From NCBI RefSeq assembly GCF_001999245.1, contig NZ_CP019630.1, positions 5,175,001 to 5,239,000 on the forward strand: 64,000 nucleotides of DNA. Direction: 5' to 3'. Of this stretch, positions 1 through 9,232 are shown piece after piece (within the stretch, counting starts at the first letter, position 1; each line of letters begins with the position of its first letter). Source of the DNA: Roseibium algicola (GTDB taxonomy: Bacteria; Pseudomonadota; Alphaproteobacteria; Rhizobiales; Stappiaceae). A program made the position numbers and the translations under genes. The notes below the pieces were generated by a model. The model searched no databases and was not told where the DNA came from. It saw nothing but the letters and a program-made list of their open reading frames with translations.

Positions 1-434
1 AGATCGTCCGGGCCATTGACTTGCGCTCCAGAGAAGTGTCCAGACTGACCGGGCTCACGATCCCGCAAATCGTTGTTTTGCAAGGGATTCGAGATCTGGG
101 TGAGGTGACGACCAAAGCCCTTTCGGACAACGCTGACCTGAGCTCGGCGACCGTGGTAACCATTCTCGACAAGCTGGAAGAAAAGGGTCTTGTCGAGCGG
201 TACAGATCCGTCTCGGACCGGCGAATCGTCCATGCCAAGCTGACGAAAAGTGGAAAAGAGGTTGCCTCAAACCTGCCTGGCCTTCTGCATGAAGAGTTCG
301 TGCGAAAGTTCGATGATCTGAATGCCGAGGACCGGACGCACCTCGTTTCTTCAATCGAGCAGATTGCCGAAATGATGAACGCGCACAAGCTGGATGCGGC
401 ACCCATCCTGATGACGGGAAAGCTCTCGGGTTAA
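1..434 (+). CDS. MarR-family transcriptional regulator, 5' end cut off by window edge
   Basis: The reading frame is open to the left edge, so the N-terminus is missing; a TTG at 21 is unlikely to be the real start because the residues before it (IVRAIDLRSRE) continue naturally. The visible part holds a MarR winged helix: a helix-turn-helix around SSATVVTILDKLEEKGLV, then the wing with the typical SDRRIVHAKLTKSGKEV pattern (D-R-R in the wing). MarR proteins are dimeric DNA-binding regulators that often respond to small phenolic or osmotic signals. The N-terminal style recalls regulators next to ectoine genes, but that is only an impression because the upstream gene lies outside the window. It converges on the GGDEF/EAL gene. 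Confidence 0.85.
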   Translation, partial: IVRAIDLRSREVSRLTGLTIPQIVVLQGIRDLGEVTTKALSDNADLSSATVVTILDKLEEKGLVERYRSVSDRRIVHAKLTKSGKEVASNLPGLLHEEFVRKFDDLNAEDRTHLVSSIEQIAEMMNAHKLDAAPILMTGKLSG

Positions 435-448
435 ATCTTCGGGGAACT

Positions 449-2596
449 TCAAGCGCGTTTCTTGGAGGACTGGTCGGAACCGCTTGTGAGGCCGGACGCT
501 TTCAAGGTCGCCCTGAAGCTCTGCAGCTGAGATTGAATGAGGTTTGCCGGTACGGCCGGGGAGCAATAATAACCCTGAAGACCGTCGCAGTGATGGGTCA
601 CTGTCAGCGCGAACTCTCCTGCAGTCTCGGCACCTTCCGCTATCACACGCAAGCCCAGGCTGCGTCCAAGCCGAACGATCGCCTCAAACAGCTGTTCGCG
701 TTGCGGGTGCGTATCCGCCCCGGAAATGAAGGCTCGGTCGATCTTCAGCTCCTGGAATGGCAGCCGGTGCAGATAATTCAGGGAAGAGTAACCCGAGCCG
801 AAATCGTCCAGGGAAAGTTGGACGCCAATCTGCTGAAGTTCTGAAAGGATGTTCAGAACCAGCTGTTCCCTGGTGTCGACAAAGACGTTTTCCGTCACTT
901 CAAGACACAGATAGCTTGCAGGCAGGCCATAGTCGTTCAGGGTCTGGCGAACCGTGTCGGCAAAATTGGACTGGCGGAATTGAAGCGGTGATACGTTGAT
1001 GGAAACCTGGCCGAACTCGAAACCGGCCTGCAGCCACTCTGCGGCCTGCTTGCACGCCGATTCCAGAACGTATTGGCCAAGGTCCAGGATAAGGCCGGTC
1101 TTTTCCGCAATCGGAATGAACTCTCCCGGCGGGATGAGGCCACGTTTTTCGTGTGGCCAACGGAGCAGGGCTTCCAGGCCAATGAGACGGCCGTCGGCAG
1201 GGCAAACCTGGGGCTGATAATGCAAGACAAGCTGGCGGGTCTGAAGTGCGGCCCGCAGCAGCGTCTCCGTGAGCATTTCACTCTGGACGCGGTCGTTCAG
1301 GGGCGGAGAGAAGAATTCGTATCGTGCGCCTGCGTTCCGCTTTGCTGCCCGCAAGGCAAGTCCTGCCATACGGTGAGCCGTTTCCGCGTCCTCTGCATCT
1401 TGCGGCAAAAGGGCTATGCCGATGCTTGGTTCTACACGGATTTCGCCTTCTTCCAGCTGGAAGGGGACGGACAGCATGTCGATTGCCTGCACCGCGTAGT
1501 CTTCTGCAATCGCGCCCTTGCTGTCAAAGGGCAGGAGAATGCAGAAATCGTCTGCCGAAATTCGAGCAATCTGCGCGCTCGGGCCGAAGATATTTGCAAG
1601 ACGTGCGTAGGCCTGTAACAGGACCCGGTTACCTGCCTGCTGGCCGAAAGTGTCGTTCACCTTGGCAAAGCCATTGAAATCCAGATGGATCAGTGAGGCC
1701 GAATACGTGCCGGACCTTGCCCGTTGCAAGGCTTCGCTCAGGTCCGAGAAGTATCTGGCACGGTTGCCTGCGGTTGTTACGGGGTCCGTATAGGCAAGCT
1801 TGTGAAGTTTGTCCTGCAGGTCGGTGACCCTCTCCAGACCATGTGCCAGATCACCGATCTCGTCCCGCCGGTCTGTGAAGGGAATGCGTTTTGGTTGGGT
1901 GCCGGTGGCCAGTTCATCCGCTGTCTTTGCCAGGCGGCGCAGTGGCCGCAATTCGAAACGCAGGAACAATCCACCCACGAGGATGACAGCAAACAGGATG
2001 ACAATGGCTGCAGAGGCCATGCGTGTCTTCAGTCGGTTTTCTGCCAATGTCAGGTCGTCTGCCCAGCCGACATCAACTGCGATTGCACCGACAAGCTTAC
2101 CGCTATCAGTGACAATCGGCGTCATATAGGCGAGGCGGAACCTGCCCTGAACCGGAACATTGCCCGCATATGGCTGGCCTGCAGAAAGACTGGCAAATGC
2201 GGGGTGTCCTTCACTGATGGAAAAAGCCGGCGGGGGCTCACCCTTGGGGTGGCTGACGGTGGTGGCGAAGCGGTCGAAGGATCTGGTCTCGCTCGACCAG
2301 CTGAACAAATTCGCCGCGCCCTGATTGGTCTTGCCTATGGTTTCGATCAAGCCGTCCAGCTTTTCGCTCGGCTGGAGCAATTCTTTGGCAGAAGCTTCGG
2401 AAACGCGAATGACGATCGGCTCACCACTATCAGCGAAAACCGGATTGAAGCTTTCATTCGTGCCGTAATGCAGCATTGAAGCAGCGGTACGTGCGGCCCG
2501 GTCCAGCCTGATGGTGGCATTTTCCTGAGTGCTTCTGGACAAATCGAGATAGGCAAGCCCTGAGACCAGCCCGATGCTGCAAAGCACCATCACCAC
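449..2596 (-). CDS. Membrane GGDEF/EAL protein, probable c-di-GMP phosphodiesterase
   Basis: Domain order: TM helix at the very N-terminus (about 1-15), a periplasmic sensor region of about 175 residues (Cache-like), a second TM helix (about 195-212), HAMP (about 213-265), GGDEF (about 266-430) and EAL (about 440-690). The GGDEF signature is SADDF (347-351) instead of GGDEF, so cyclase activity is unlikely. The EAL domain looks complete: EALLRW at 475, INVSP, LEVTEN, DDFGSGYSSL, ELKID and AEGAET supply the usual metal and catalytic residues. It should therefore hydrolyse c-di-GMP in response to a periplasmic signal. The start at a GTG is uncertain: hydrophobic codons continue upstream to a stop near 2663, but I see no better start codon there. 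Monocistronic; faces away from trkH. Confidence 0.88.
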   Translation of the reverse strand: MVMVLCSIGLVSGLAYLDLSRSTQENATIRLDRAARTAASMLHYGTNESFNPVFADSGEPIVIRVSEASAKELLQPSEKLDGLIETIGKTNQGAANLFSWSSETRSFDRFATTVSHPKGEPPPAFSISEGHPAFASLSAGQPYAGNVPVQGRFRLAYMTPIVTDSGKLVGAIAVDVGWADDLTLAENRLKTRMASAAIVILFAVILVGGLFLRFELRPLRRLAKTADELATGTQPKRIPFTDRRDEIGDLAHGLERVTDLQDKLHKLAYTDPVTTAGNRARYFSDLSEALQRARSGTYSASLIHLDFNGFAKVNDTFGQQAGNRVLLQAYARLANIFGPSAQIARISADDFCILLPFDSKGAIAEDYAVQAIDMLSVPFQLEEGEIRVEPSIGIALLPQDAEDAETAHRMAGLALRAAKRNAGARYEFFSPPLNDRVQSEMLTETLLRAALQTRQLVLHYQPQVCPADGRLIGLEALLRWPHEKRGLIPPGEFIPIAEKTGLILDLGQYVLESACKQAAEWLQAGFEFGQVSINVSPLQFRQSNFADTVRQTLNDYGLPASYLCLEVTENVFVDTREQLVLNILSELQQIGVQLSLDDFGSGYSSLNYLHRLPFQELKIDRAFISGADTHPQREQLFEAIVRLGRSLGLRVIAEGAETAGEFALTVTHHCDGLQGYYCSPAVPANLIQSQLQSFRATLKASGLTSGSDQSSKKRA

Positions 2597-3021
2597 CAGG
2601 GTGAGGCTGATCCTGAATACAAGCGAATGTAGTCCGAGCCGTTCTATTGCACCAAATCCTTGTCAATTTCACGTATAGGAAGCTGGATTGGCAATTAGCA
2701 CGTAAAAGTAATTCTTATTCGCTACGAAATCCTGAACAGGGCTAAAAAAATTGGCGGTTTCCCGCGCTGTTCCTGCGTAACGTGCCCGTGCACAGATGCC
2801 AATCAACTTCGCCAGGCGGTTCCAAAATGGAAGGACAAGCTCTATTGGCGGTGTGAGACATGCCTTTTGTTGACCAAGACCCGGATGGTCATCCCCGTCA
2901 TCTTCCGGGGAACGCGCGCCAAAGCCATTGGAAAATCGGCAGAAAGGCGTTAGGACGAGTGGTTGGTGCGGCAATTCGCGGATCGGCCGACCGACACAGC
3001 GTTTTTCGGGAAGACTGATAC
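2597..3021. other. Intergenic region between divergent genes
   Basis: About 425 bases separate the divergent GGDEF/EAL and trkH genes. It must hold both promoters. I see no clear hairpin, repeat or small gene. A short hydrophobic extension of the GGDEF/EAL frame reaches to about 2663. Confidence 0.5.
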
Positions 3022-4467
3022 TTGATTTCTCTCAGACCAGTTTTGAATGTTCTCGGATTTCTGTATGTCGGCCTGGCAACTGCCATGCTCATTCCCGCTA
3101 TCGTGGACGTTGCCCAGAAAAATGCCGATTGGCAGGCCTTTGTCTTTTCCGCACTTCTGACCGGCATGATCGGCATGCTGTTGTCTCTTGCCGTCGGCGG
3201 ATCGCTGCGCGAGGGACTGGACACACGGCAGACCTTCGTTCTCACGACGCTTGCTTGGACGACGTTGCCGGCCTTCGGCGCGCTGCCGTTCCTGTGGCTT
3301 GGCATCGGCTACGCGGATGCGGTGTTCGAGGCGGTATCCGGTTTCACCACCACGGGATCCACCGTTCTGACCGGCATCGACAGTCTGCCGCCGGGCCTCT
3401 TGGTCTGGCGTTCGCTGATGCAGTGGATGGGCGGCGTCGGTATCATCGTTATGGCCATCGTGCTGCTGCCGTTCCTGAGGATCGGGGGTATGCAGCTTTT
3501 CCAGAGCGAGAACTCCGACCGGTCCGAGAAGATTGTCAGCCGGTCGGTTGAACTGATCCGGTTGATCGGCCTTGCCTACCTGTTCCTGACATTCCTGTGC
3601 ATCGTCGCCTATCTGGTCACGGGGATTGAGCTGTTCGATGCCTTCAATCACGCCCTGACCACGATCGCGACGGGCGGTTTTTCCACCCATGATCAATCCT
3701 TCGGCTATTTCACCAATCCGGCCTCGGGTTGGGTTGCGATCGTTTTCATGATCATCGGTGCCTTGCCGTTCGTGCTGATCGTCCAGGCCTTGCGCGGTCA
3801 TCCGCTGCAGCTCTGGCGAGATCCGCAGGTGAGGGCATTGTTGGGGTTTCTAGCAGTCGTGGCTTTGACGCTGACGGTCTATCTCGGCCTCAACATGCAC
3901 TTTCCCTTCGATGAAGCGCTGTTGAGGGCCACCTTCAACGTGGTTTCCATCGTGACAGGAACCGGATATGCGCTGGGCGACTATTCGCAATGGGGCGCGC
4001 CGGTCGTCGGGATCGCGTTGCTGCTTATGTTCGTTGGGGGGTGTACCGGTTCAACGACCGGCGGCATCAAGATTTTCCGCTTCCTGGTCTTCTTCGGTAC
4101 CGTCCGCGCGCATCTGCGCCGCATGGTGCGTCCGCACCGGATCATGTCGGAAGAGTACGGCGGAACAAGATTGACGCCTGAACTGTCCTTCTCGGTTCTG
4201 GCCTTCCTTGTTGTCTACATGGGGTCGGTGGGCATCATCACCGTTGCCTTGTCCTTCTTCGATCTGGATCTGGTTACCGCCATTTCCGCCGCGGCAACAT
4301 CCGTGGGCAACGTCGGTCCGGGCCTGGGGCCGGTCATCGGCCCGGCAGGGCATTTTGCTCCGCTGCCGGATGGCGCCAAGTGGCTGTTGTCCTTTGCCAT
4401 GCTGGTCGGCCGCCTTGAGCTGTTCACAATCCTGGTTCTTCTTGATCCGGATTTCTGGTCAAAGTGA
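3022..4467 (+). CDS. trkH: TrkH-type potassium uptake protein
   Basis: 481 residues, the usual TrkH length, with about ten membrane helices. The four filter-like pore loops of the Trk/Ktr superfamily are all visible: SGFTTTGST (about 107-114), ATGGFSTHD (217), VTGTGYA (311) and TSVGNVGPGLG (426). Together with a cytoplasmic NAD-binding TrkA (not in this window) it would import K+ driven by the membrane potential. The start is a TTG with only a weak upstream ribosome site, but it begins right at the first hydrophobic segment as in other TrkH proteins. sfsA follows in the same direction after 62 bases. Confidence 0.93.
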   Translation: MISLRPVLNVLGFLYVGLATAMLIPAIVDVAQKNADWQAFVFSALLTGMIGMLLSLAVGGSLREGLDTRQTFVLTTLAWTTLPAFGALPFLWLGIGYADAVFEAVSGFTTTGSTVLTGIDSLPPGLLVWRSLMQWMGGVGIIVMAIVLLPFLRIGGMQLFQSENSDRSEKIVSRSVELIRLIGLAYLFLTFLCIVAYLVTGIELFDAFNHALTTIATGGFSTHDQSFGYFTNPASGWVAIVFMIIGALPFVLIVQALRGHPLQLWRDPQVRALLGFLAVVALTLTVYLGLNMHFPFDEALLRATFNVVSIVTGTGYALGDYSQWGAPVVGIALLLMFVGGCTGSTTGGIKIFRFLVFFGTVRAHLRRMVRPHRIMSEEYGGTRLTPELSFSVLAFLVVYMGSVGIITVALSFFDLDLVTAISAAATSVGNVGPGLGPVIGPAGHFAPLPDGAKWLLSFAMLVGRLELFTILVLLDPDFWSK

Positions 4468-4529
4468 CCTTTAAGCTCACCTGAACGAACGGGGCCGTCC
4501 GGCCCTGATCTGCACGAGAGAGATCTGCC

Positions 4530-5234
4530 ATGAAGTTTTCCGCGCCCCTTGTCAGTGGCCGTCTGGTCAAGCGCTACAAGCGTTTCCTTGCCGATGTTCT
4601 TCTGGACGACAATGGCGGTGCGATCACGGCCCATTGCGCCAACCCGGGCTCGATGCTCGGCTTGAAGGAGCCGGGATCTCGTGTCTGGCTGTCGGCTTCG
4701 GACAACCCGAAACGCAAGCTCAAGTATTCCTGGGAAGTGATCGAGGCCGACGGGGCTCTGGTCGGCATCAACACTGCGCATCCCAACAAGCTGGTGGAAG
4801 AAGCGTTGGAGGCAGGGCGTATTGCCGGACTTACAGGCTATCAGACGCTGCGCCGTGAAGTGAAATACGGCAAGAACTCACGTATCGACATTCTGCTGGA
4901 AGGTGCAGACGGCGCGAAGACCTACGTGGAAGTGAAGAACGTCCACCTGATGCGTGAGGCAGGACTTGCTGAATTTCCGGACAGTGTCACTGCCCGCGGG
5001 GCCAAGCATCTTGTGGAACTGGGCGACATGGTGGCCGAGGGACACCGTGCGGCAATGGTGTTTCTGGTCCAGCGGCCCGATTGCAGCCGGATGAGCCTTG
5101 CGGACGACATCGACCCTGCCTATGCAGCCGCCTTTGCCGAGGCCAGACGCGCCGGAGTGGAAGCCTTTGCAATCGGCTGCGATGTCCGGCTGGACGGCAT
5201 TGATGCAGTCAAGCCGGTCGAAATCATCGCCTGA
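4530..5234 (+). CDS. sfsA: SfsA family DNA/RNA nuclease homologue
   Basis: 234 residues, the full family length. Recognised by the conserved ITAHCANPGSM block, the RIDILL and YVEVKNVHL segments (a restriction-endonuclease-like fold with D and E-x-K) and the PDSVTARGAKHL block. SfsA was named for sugar fermentation stimulation in E. coli; the fold suggests nucleic acid binding or cleavage, but the physiological role is unsettled. Start: ATG with purine-rich GAGAGA upstream. It lies in the same direction as trkH and converges on the L,D-transpeptidase gene. Confidence 0.93.
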   Translation: MKFSAPLVSGRLVKRYKRFLADVLLDDNGGAITAHCANPGSMLGLKEPGSRVWLSASDNPKRKLKYSWEVIEADGALVGINTAHPNKLVEEALEAGRIAGLTGYQTLRREVKYGKNSRIDILLEGADGAKTYVEVKNVHLMREAGLAEFPDSVTARGAKHLVELGDMVAEGHRAAMVFLVQRPDCSRMSLADDIDPAYAAAFAEARRAGVEAFAIGCDVRLDGIDAVKPVEIIA

Positions 5235-5271
5235 GCGAAGCCAAGCCAAACCAAGCCAAGTCAAGCCAAAT
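5235..5271. repeat. Short AAGCC/CAAGC tandem repeat between convergent genes
   Basis: Directly after the sfsA stop, five-base units (AAGCC, variants AAACC and AAGTC) are repeated about six times up to about 5270. It is short enough to vary in copy number by slippage. No hairpin or U-tract is evident. Confidence 0.6.
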
Positions 5272-5284
5272 TGGGCGGCAGCTG

Positions 5285-5965
5285 TTACGCCTGCCGCACG
5301 ACAATCGGCGTGCCGTTTGGCACACGGTTATAAAGATCGATAATGTCCTGCTGGAGCAGGCGCACGCAGCCGGACGACACGGCCTTGCCAATGGACAAGG
5401 TTTCCGACGTGCCGTGCAGGCGGTAGAGCGTGTCGCGATTGCCTTCAAAAATATAAAGTGCTCGCGCACCCAGCGGGTTGTCGAGTCCCGGCGGCATGCC
5501 GTTCCTGTATTTCTCCAGTTCTGGCTGACGGTCGATCATTTCAGCCGGCGGCGTCCACTTGGGCCAGGCCGCCTTGCGTGCGATGCGTGCACGGCCACCC
5601 CAGGCGAATCCTTCCCGGCCGATCCCGACGCCATACCGCATTGCCTGGCCGCCCTCCATGGTCAGGTAGAGAAACCGGTTGGGCGTATCGACGATGATCG
5701 TGCCCGCTGGTTCGGGAGCGGCATAGGTAACCAGTTGGCGGTAGTAGACCGGATCGATCTTCGACAGATCCACGGCCGGAATAGGGTAGGGCTCTTCCGG
5801 CATTGCCCGGTACATCTGAAGGTACTCGGGCGAGATGCGCACAGCTCTTCCCAGACCATCGGCTGGGTAGCCAGGTCCTGCAATTTGTCCGGTTCTTTGG
5901 CTGGATACGCAACCGGTCACAAGAGCGGCAGCAGCGGAGGCGAGGAACAAACGTCTGTTGAGCAT
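5285..5965 (-). CDS. L,D-transpeptidase (YkuD/ErfK family), predicted lipoprotein
   Basis: The C-terminal YkuD domain carries the catalytic pattern LHGTSE...SSGCVRL (His, then Ser-x-Gly-Cys-x-Arg). These enzymes cross-link peptidoglycan stem peptides (3-3 links) or attach lipoproteins to the wall. I place the start at the ATG at 5965 because it gives MLNRRLFLASAAAALVTGC, a signal peptide with a lipobox (VTGC) and a twin-arginine-like N-terminus. An earlier in-frame ATG at 6124 would add 53 unlike residues. It is monocistronic. Confidence 0.9.
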   Translation of the reverse strand: MLNRRLFLASAAAALVTGCVSSQRTGQIAGPGYPADGLGRAVRISPEYLQMYRAMPEEPYPIPAVDLSKIDPVYYRQLVTYAAPEPAGTIIVDTPNRFLYLTMEGGQAMRYGVGIGREGFAWGGRARIARKAAWPKWTPPAEMIDRQPELEKYRNGMPPGLDNPLGARALYIFEGNRDTLYRLHGTSETLSIGKAVSSGCVRLLQQDIIDLYNRVPNGTPIVVRQA

Positions 5966-6212
5966 TCCGTTTTCCGAAATAGGTTTTCGTAGCGTGTAAC
6001 GACCATGTTTTCGGAGAGGAAACGCATGACAGGCGACAAAGTTCTGATTTGCCGAATTTTTGTTTCGGCGAGCCGAGAGATCTGGCCGGAATGACTTGAA
6101 GGCAGACGCAAAAAGACCGGCCAAACGCCATGTCTGACCGGTCGATTGTCGATTTACAAACAGGGTTCCAGCCGAAACGTGGCAGGACCTTCAAAAGTTT
6201 GCGAAGTCTGGA

Positions 6213-6722
6213 TCAGCCCGCGGTTTCTTTCGAAAGCGGCGGCTGGAATTGCCAGCCCATGTCCCAGGGGAAATAGATCCAGGTGTCCTGCGATACTTCA
6301 GTGATGAAGGTATCGACCATGGGCACGCCAACCGGCTTTGCGTAAACAGTCGCGTAGTGCGCCTTCGGCAGCATTTCGCGAACCACTTTCAGGGTCTTGC
6401 CGGTGTCGACCAGATCGTCGATCACCAGAACACCGCTGCCTTCACCGTCTTCCAGGTCGATGACCTTCGGGTCGATCGGCTTGATGACCTTGAGCGAACC
6501 CTGGCTGTCGTAGTCGTGATAAGACGCAATGCAGACGGTTTCGATGGTTCGGATGCCAAGCTCACGCGCAACGATCCCGGCCGGTACCAGTCCGCCACGG
6601 GTGATGCAGACGATCGCCTTCCATTCGCCTTCGCTAGAAAGGCGCCAGGCAAGTGCGCGGGAATCTCTGTGAAACATGTCCCAGGAAACGGGGAATGCTT
6701 TGTCTTGGGCTGGGTTTTCCAT
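6213..6722 (-). CDS. gpt: Xanthine (guanine) phosphoribosyltransferase
   Basis: 169 residues, close to E. coli Gpt. The PRPP-binding signature [13 protein letters not shown] is intact, and the N-terminal [15 protein letters not shown] and [17 protein letters not shown] blocks are those of XGPRT. It converts xanthine, guanine or hypoxanthine plus PRPP to nucleotides in purine salvage. It follows the cinA-like gene in the same direction after 15 bases, so the two are probably cotranscribed. Confidence 0.95.
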   Translation of the reverse strand: MENPAQDKAFPVSWDMFHRDSRALAWRLSSEGEWKAIVCITRGGLVPAGIVARELGIRTIETVCIASYHDYDSQGSLKVIKPIDPKVIDLEDGEGSGVLVIDDLVDTGKTLKVVREMLPKAHYATVYAKPVGVPMVDTFITEVSQDTWIYFPWDMGWQFQPPLSKETAG

Positions 6723-6737
6723 TTCTAGTCCTTCAGA

Positions 6738-7499
6738 TTATCCCGACAGGTCGGCGACAGCTTCCGCGACATCCCTGACCGCGGCCATCAGTATCGCCTC
6801 GTCCCGCGAGCGGATCACGATTTGTGTGGTGAACTTGCCGTCCGTCGCTCTCGGATAAGAGCCAATCAAGGTTTGCGGATGCGCGTCCTGAATGGCAGCG
6901 AGGCGCTCGGCGATGCGGCTTTCAGGCATGTCTGCAGCAACGGTTTCCGACAGCATCTTCTTGCCAGTCTTCAGCGAAGGCGCAAGCGCGTCCATCATCG
7001 CCTGCATGATCGACGGCACGCCTGCCATCACGTGGACGTTCTCGATCCGGAAACCCGGTGCCTTCGAAACCTTGTTTTCGATGAGGTCCGCGCCTTGGGG
7101 GATTCGTGCCATCCGCTGGCGAGCCGGGGTGAATTGGCCCGGCGGGTAGTGGGGTTCCATGATTGCGACAGCGCGCGGATCAAGGTTCAGCGCAACACCA
7201 AAGGCGTCGGCGATGCTTTCGGCCGTGATGTCGTCGTGTGTCGGGCCAATGCCGCCGGACGTGAACACGTAGTCGTAGCGCGCCCGCAGCGCATTGACGG
7301 CACCGATGATTTCCGGCTTTTCGTCCGGAACAATGCGCACTTCCTTCAGGTCAATGCCAAGCGCAGTCAGGTAGTCGGCGAGGAAGCCGATGTTCTTGTC
7401 CTTCGTGCGGCCGGACAGGATCTCATCCCCGATGACCAGAAACGCAGCGGTTACAACGTCATCTGCCCTCTGACCGGTCATCTTCACACTCCCTGACAC
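6738..7499 (-). CDS. CinA N-terminal/MoaB-type molybdopterin-binding protein
   Basis: 253 residues. The MoCF-binding (MoaB/MogA-like) domain is shown by FLVIGDEILSGRTKDKN near the start and YVFTSGGIGPTHDDIT. It has the MoCF domain and the following region of CinA, but no C-terminal nicotinamide-nucleotide deamidase domain. Proteins of this shape are annotated as competence/damage-inducible protein A or as probable pyrophosphatases acting on nucleotides; the substrate is not known. A second ATG seven codons in (MTGQRADD) is an alternative start. Probably in one transcript with gpt. Confidence 0.85.
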   Translation of the reverse strand: MSGSVKMTGQRADDVVTAAFLVIGDEILSGRTKDKNIGFLADYLTALGIDLKEVRIVPDEKPEIIGAVNALRARYDYVFTSGGIGPTHDDITAESIADAFGVALNLDPRAVAIMEPHYPPGQFTPARQRMARIPQGADLIENKVSKAPGFRIENVHVMAGVPSIMQAMMDALAPSLKTGKKMLSETVAADMPESRIAERLAAIQDAHPQTLIGSYPRATDGKFTTQIVIRSRDEAILMAAVRDVAEAVADLSG

Positions 7500-7554
7500 A
7501 TGGATGGGGATTGGCTTTATCCCAGCTTGACGCCGGGCTCAAGCGAAAGCGGGT

Positions 7555-8757
7555 CTATTGCCCGGGGGTCCAGCCATAAATATCGTCAAACCTGGCAGCC
7601 AGGCTGGTTGGTTTCGACAGGCGCAAAACGGTGTCGCGGGCGAAGGCCATCGCGCCACCATAGTGGAATGTGCGGGCATTTCTGAAAGAAATACCCTGAA
7701 TGTGCTGTACCCGTTGTTTGCGTTGCCGCTCAAACGCCCTGAAGGCAGCGGGGATGTTTTCGACATCCTGTGGCATATGCTCAGCCAGGATCGCTGCGTC
7801 CTCGATAGACATTGCCGCCCCCTGCGCCATGAACGGCAGCATCGCATGGGCGGCATCACCGATCAGCGCAATATTGCCATGAGTCCAGGGGCCTCCAGCG
7901 TCCACACTGCACAGGGCCCATTTCAACCAGGCGTCAGGGATCGTGAGAAGATTGCGAACTTCCGTTGGCCAATCCCGAAAAATCTTCAGAAGGGTTTCCT
8001 TGTTGGCCTTTGCAGACCAGGTCTCGTCCTCCCAGGCCTCTTCGACCAGCCCGACGATGTTCAGTTCCCGACCGCCACGAACCGGGTAATGCACCAGATG
8101 GGCGCTCTTGTGGAACCAGAGGCCGGCATCGCGGCGCCAGCGCTCGGGCACCGCATCGATCGGGACCGTGGCCCTGTAGGCGACCTGGCCGCTGTAATGA
8201 GCGTCTTCATGTCCGGGAATGAGCCGCCTGGTCCTGGACCAGACCCCATCAGCGCCAATGAGAGCCCTGCAACGAAGTTTTCCCGAGATCTCATTGTCCT
8301 GGAACACGCAGGTCAGGTGCTCGTAGGGCGAGGATTCCAGATCGATAACTTCGCTTGAAAGGCGGAGGGAAATACCGTCACTGGCCTGGACCTTCTCCAG
8401 AAGCACGCGCTGGAGATCTGCCCGGTGGATTTCCCAGAAAGGATAGCCGTGTCGCTCCTTCAGGAAAGTGCCCATCGTCACCCTGGCGAGCTCTTCGCCG
8501 GATTTTGCCGAGCAGATTTTCACAAAATCCGGGGCATAGGCATGTGGGGTGAGGTCTTCCAGCAAGCCAAGCTGATCGAGTACCGAGCAGGCGTTGGGAG
8601 AAAGCTGAAGGCCGGCGCCAACTTCCGAAAGTTGCCGAGCCCTGTCCATGAGGACAATTTCATGCCCTTGAGCATGCAGGCAAAGGGCGGCCGTTAGACC
8701 GCCAATCCCTGCGCCGGCAATAATGATCGGAAGACCGGTCTCACCATTCGTGCTCAT
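7555..8757 (-). CDS. FAD-dependent aromatic monooxygenase (salicylate hydroxylase-like)
   Basis: 400 residues of the PHBH-type flavoprotein monooxygenase fold: N-terminal Rossmann motif IIAGAGIGGLTAALCL, a middle LIGADGVWSRTRR (DG motif binding FAD and NADPH) and the second FAD motif GDAAHAMLPFMAQGA. Such enzymes use NAD(P)H and O2 to hydroxylate aromatic or related rings. The substrate cannot be read from sequence, and no aromatic pathway gene adjoins it. It is followed by cinA/gpt and preceded by the zinc-finger gene in the same direction, 15 bases away. Confidence 0.87.
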   Translation of the reverse strand: MSTNGETGLPIIIAGAGIGGLTAALCLHAQGHEIVLMDRARQLSEVGAGLQLSPNACSVLDQLGLLEDLTPHAYAPDFVKICSAKSGEELARVTMGTFLKERHGYPFWEIHRADLQRVLLEKVQASDGISLRLSSEVIDLESSPYEHLTCVFQDNEISGKLRCRALIGADGVWSRTRRLIPGHEDAHYSGQVAYRATVPIDAVPERWRRDAGLWFHKSAHLVHYPVRGGRELNIVGLVEEAWEDETWSAKANKETLLKIFRDWPTEVRNLLTIPDAWLKWALCSVDAGGPWTHGNIALIGDAAHAMLPFMAQGAAMSIEDAAILAEHMPQDVENIPAAFRAFERQRKQRVQHIQGISFRNARTFHYGGAMAFARDTVLRLSKPTSLAARFDDIYGWTPGQ

Positions 8758-8772
8758 GGACAGACCAATAAA

Positions 8773-9018
8773 TTACGCCGCTACAGGCGTCCAGGTGCAG
8801 TCTGAAGGCGAGGATTCGGTTGCCTGCAGTGTCTTGTCGAACTTGTAGAGCGTGGAGCAATAGGGGCAGACCACTTCGTTCTCACTACCCATGTCGAGGA
8901 AGACATGGGGATGATCAAACGGAGGATTTGCGCCGATGCACATGAATTCCCGTGCGCCGATCGCCACCGAATCGTGTCCGCTGGAGTTCTGGAAATGCGG
9001 GACGACATGATCCGCCAT
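8773..9018 (-). CDS. Zinc-finger protein (zf-CHCC, NDUFS6-like)
   Basis: 81 residues. It has the CHCC zinc-finger layout: a Cys in EFMCIGANPPFDHPHVFL with the following His, then VVCPYCSTLYKF. Mitochondrial NDUFS6, a complex I accessory subunit, shares this domain, and small alphaproteobacterial homologues are common. A role in complex I assembly is plausible but not shown here. It is the first gene of a run on the minus strand and lies divergent from the alpha/beta hydrolase. Confidence 0.85.
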   Translation of the reverse strand: MADHVVPHFQNSSGHDSVAIGAREFMCIGANPPFDHPHVFLDMGSENEVVCPYCSTLYKFDKTLQATESSPSDCTWTPVAA

Positions 9019-9232
9019 GTTGAAATTCCTCTGTCTCTAAAGGGTTGGACCCCGATAGCAAATTTTCCGGACCATATCCATTTGTAAAATATATGGGTAG
9101 ATCCGGAATCTGCGATCCACAACCGCAGCAAGGCTCCACCTGGAGCCGGAAATGGGCTTTACCTTCGCTGCCCAAACCCCTTACTCTACCGTGAAATTGT
9201 GTTTTCCGTTTACGTAAGGGTTAATGTCTTAG

